Assembly (NCBI GenBank): GCA_000485475.1
Contig: AXYY01000039.1
Location: 1 to 7,456, forward strand
DNA: 7,456 nt
Origin: Candidatus Ancillula trichonymphae ImTpAt
Lineage (GTDB): Bacteria; Actinomycetota; Actinomycetes; Actinomycetales; Bifidobacteriaceae
Direction of reading: 5' to 3'
Below are positions 6,399-7,456 of this stretch, piece by piece. The translations under genes were made by a program, and so were the position numbers. How positions within the stretch are numbered: the stretch's first letter is position 1; every line of letters starts with the position of its first letter. Under the pieces are notes generated by a model. That model was not told the DNA's origin and did no database searches. It saw only the letters and a list, made by a program, of their open reading frames with translations.

Positions 6399-7184
6399 TC
6401 ATAACTCCTGCCAGCTTGGCTTGTTCTCGTATGACCACTTGTAGTAGTCAATATTCTGAAGTTCTGTTGCAGCATCCTGATCGACGAACACAGTTGCGTG
6501 CGGATGTAGTTGAAGTGCGGACGCTGGACAAAATGCGCAAACCGGGCCCTCCAGCGTGTTTGCAACTGCCTTAGCTTTTGCACTGCCGAATGCCATCAGC
6601 ACCAGATGCCGCGCCTCTAGTATAGTTCCAATTCCTTGTGTAATGGCGTGACTAGGAACTTCATCAATACTACTGAAAAACTGTGCATTATTCAGCCTAG
6701 TTTGTTCAGTCAAGGTCTTTATGCGCGTTCTAGACGCAAGTGACGATCCAGGTTCGTTGAAGCCAATATGCCCATCAGTGCCAATGCCCAAAATCTGGAC
6801 ATCGACTCCTCCAGACGCCTTAATCAGTTCCTCATATTCTGCACCTGCTCGCTGAATAGTTGACGCATCGCCACTGGGAACGTGCGCATTTTCAGGTGTG
6901 AGACCAATTGGCTGAACAACAGTTGAATTGATAACGAAGTGGTAACTCTCATGGTGCCCCTTTGGAAGTGCGACATATTCATCAAGCGCAAAACCGCGAA
7001 CACCTGAAACGTCGATGCCCTGCTTTTTAACACTACTAGCAAGCATTTTATACACTTCCAGAGGAGTCGATCCAGTTGCTAAGCCGAGCACCAGTTTCGG
7101 ATTCTTGAGAATGCTTTTTACTAGTAGATCGCTAACAATTCTCGATGCTTGCGCTTTGTTTTTTACTACAACAACTTCCGTCAT
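6399..7184 (-). CDS. nagB: Glucosamine-6-phosphate deaminase
   Basis: A complete 261-residue enzyme converting glucosamine-6-phosphate to fructose-6-phosphate and ammonia, linking amino-sugar uptake to glycolysis. GLATGSTPLEVY (34-45) forms the phosphate loop; ALDEY holds Asp68, the ring-opening base; GIGTDGHIGFNEPGSS holds Asp137, His139 and Glu144; AFGSAKAKAV holds the active-site Lys204. SRTRIKTLT keeps Arg154 and Lys156, which correspond to the E. coli residues that bind the N-acetylglucosamine-6-phosphate activator, so allosteric control may persist. The start ATG overlaps the ptsH stop (ATGA) and is preceded by AAGGA six bases away, inside the palindrome TCCTTAAGGA (7191-7200). No lesion is visible. 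Confidence 0.97.
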   Translation of the reverse strand: MTEVVVVKNKAQASRIVSDLLVKSILKNPKLVLGLATGSTPLEVYKMLASSVKKQGIDVSGVRGFALDEYVALPKGHHESYHFVINSTVVQPIGLTPENAHVPSGDASTIQRAGAEYEELIKASGGVDVQILGIGTDGHIGFNEPGSSLASRTRIKTLTEQTRLNNAQFFSSIDEVPSHAITQGIGTILEARHLVLMAFGSAKAKAVANTLEGPVCAFCPASALQLHPHATVFVDQDAATELQNIDYYKWSYENKPSWQEL

Positions 7185-7438
7185 AAGTTTTCCTTAAGGA
7201 ACGCACTAATCTTCTCAAGTGCCGCATCTTCATCAGCGCCCGAAATCGTCACCTTGATCTCTTGTCCGAATCTCACACCAAGCGTCATAACTGCTAGAAT
7301 TTTCTTCGCATCAACCCGTTTTGAGCCAGAACTGATGACAATTTCTGAGTCGAACTGATTGGCAACCTTCACTAGTTGTCCAGCTGGTCGCGCATGGATT
7401 CCAACTGGATCCGTAATCTTGTAGTTAAACTTTTTCAT
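7181..7438 (-). CDS. ptsH: Phosphocarrier protein HPr
   Basis: HPr passes phosphate from enzyme I to the sugar-specific enzymes II of the phosphotransferase system in the cytoplasm. The 85-residue protein has the active-site histidine at exactly position 15 in GIHARPAG, with Arg17, and the usual alternating strand-helix pattern ending ISAFLKENL. Aligned without gaps to B. subtilis HPr, the regulatory Ser46 is replaced by lysine (VDAKKILAVMTLG), so it cannot be phosphorylated by HPr kinase at that position. AAGGA lies five bases before the ATG. It overlaps nagB by four bases, so HPr and glucosamine-6-phosphate deaminase are translated together, consistent with PTS import of amino sugars. The promoter lies beyond the window edge. 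Confidence 0.95.
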   Translation of the reverse strand: MKKFNYKITDPVGIHARPAGQLVKVANQFDSEIVISSGSKRVDAKKILAVMTLGVRFGQEIKVTISGADEDAALEKISAFLKENL

Positions 7439-7456
7439 TTATTTCCTTTCTACTTG

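Noticed and set aside
6398..6583. N-terminal extension of NagA by 62 residues
   Set aside because: The extension is an alternate frame of nagB with no resemblance to the NagA N-terminal domain; the ATG at 6397 has AGGAG at good spacing.

Overview
The window reads as part of a small, moderately AT-rich bacterial chromosome (GC in the mid-40s by eye). Every protein gene lies on the minus strand; only a tRNA is on the plus strand. The lineage is uncertain. The clostridial/coriobacterial style of HPr and a tRNA-Pro gene without encoded CCA would suit a low-GC actinobacterium (for example Coriobacteriia) or a relative of Bacillota, but this is inference only.

Layout, right to left along the direction of minus-strand transcription. 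(1) 7438-5440: ptsH, nagB and nagA, tightly coupled, for amino-sugar catabolism fed by a phosphotransferase system. ptsH and nagB are intact. nagA keeps its metal-binding barrel but lacks the usual N-terminal strand domain and has a frameshifted, shortened C-terminus. (2) 5405-2067: a promoter followed by metQ-metN-metI-gshA, a methionine-type ABC importer joined to a glutamate-cysteine ligase. All four genes are damaged: metQ has a roughly 100-codon deletion plus single-base deletions, metN has lost the switch histidine and is frameshifted near its end, metI has an in-frame amber codon and a 20-codon deletion, and gshA needs three single-base corrections. (3) 2071-1710: a strong hairpin at the gshA end, a stretch with no recognisable gene, and tRNA-Pro(GGG) on the plus strand with an imperfect copy of its 3' end 78 bases downstream. 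(4) 1614-19: a consensus promoter, intact purA, and a short unrecognised reading frame broken by two one-base indels.

The genes divide sharply into intact ones (purA, nagB, ptsH, tRNA-Pro) and decayed ones (metQNI-gshA, the nagA end, the frame after purA). Some single-base lesions in homopolymers could be sequencing errors. The in-frame deletions, the amber codon and the loss of a catalytic histidine could not be explained that way. The simplest reading is a host-dependent or otherwise reducing genome that is losing sulfur amino-acid import and gamma-glutamylcysteine synthesis while keeping AMP synthesis and glucosamine-6-phosphate use. No new defence, mobile or RNA system was found.
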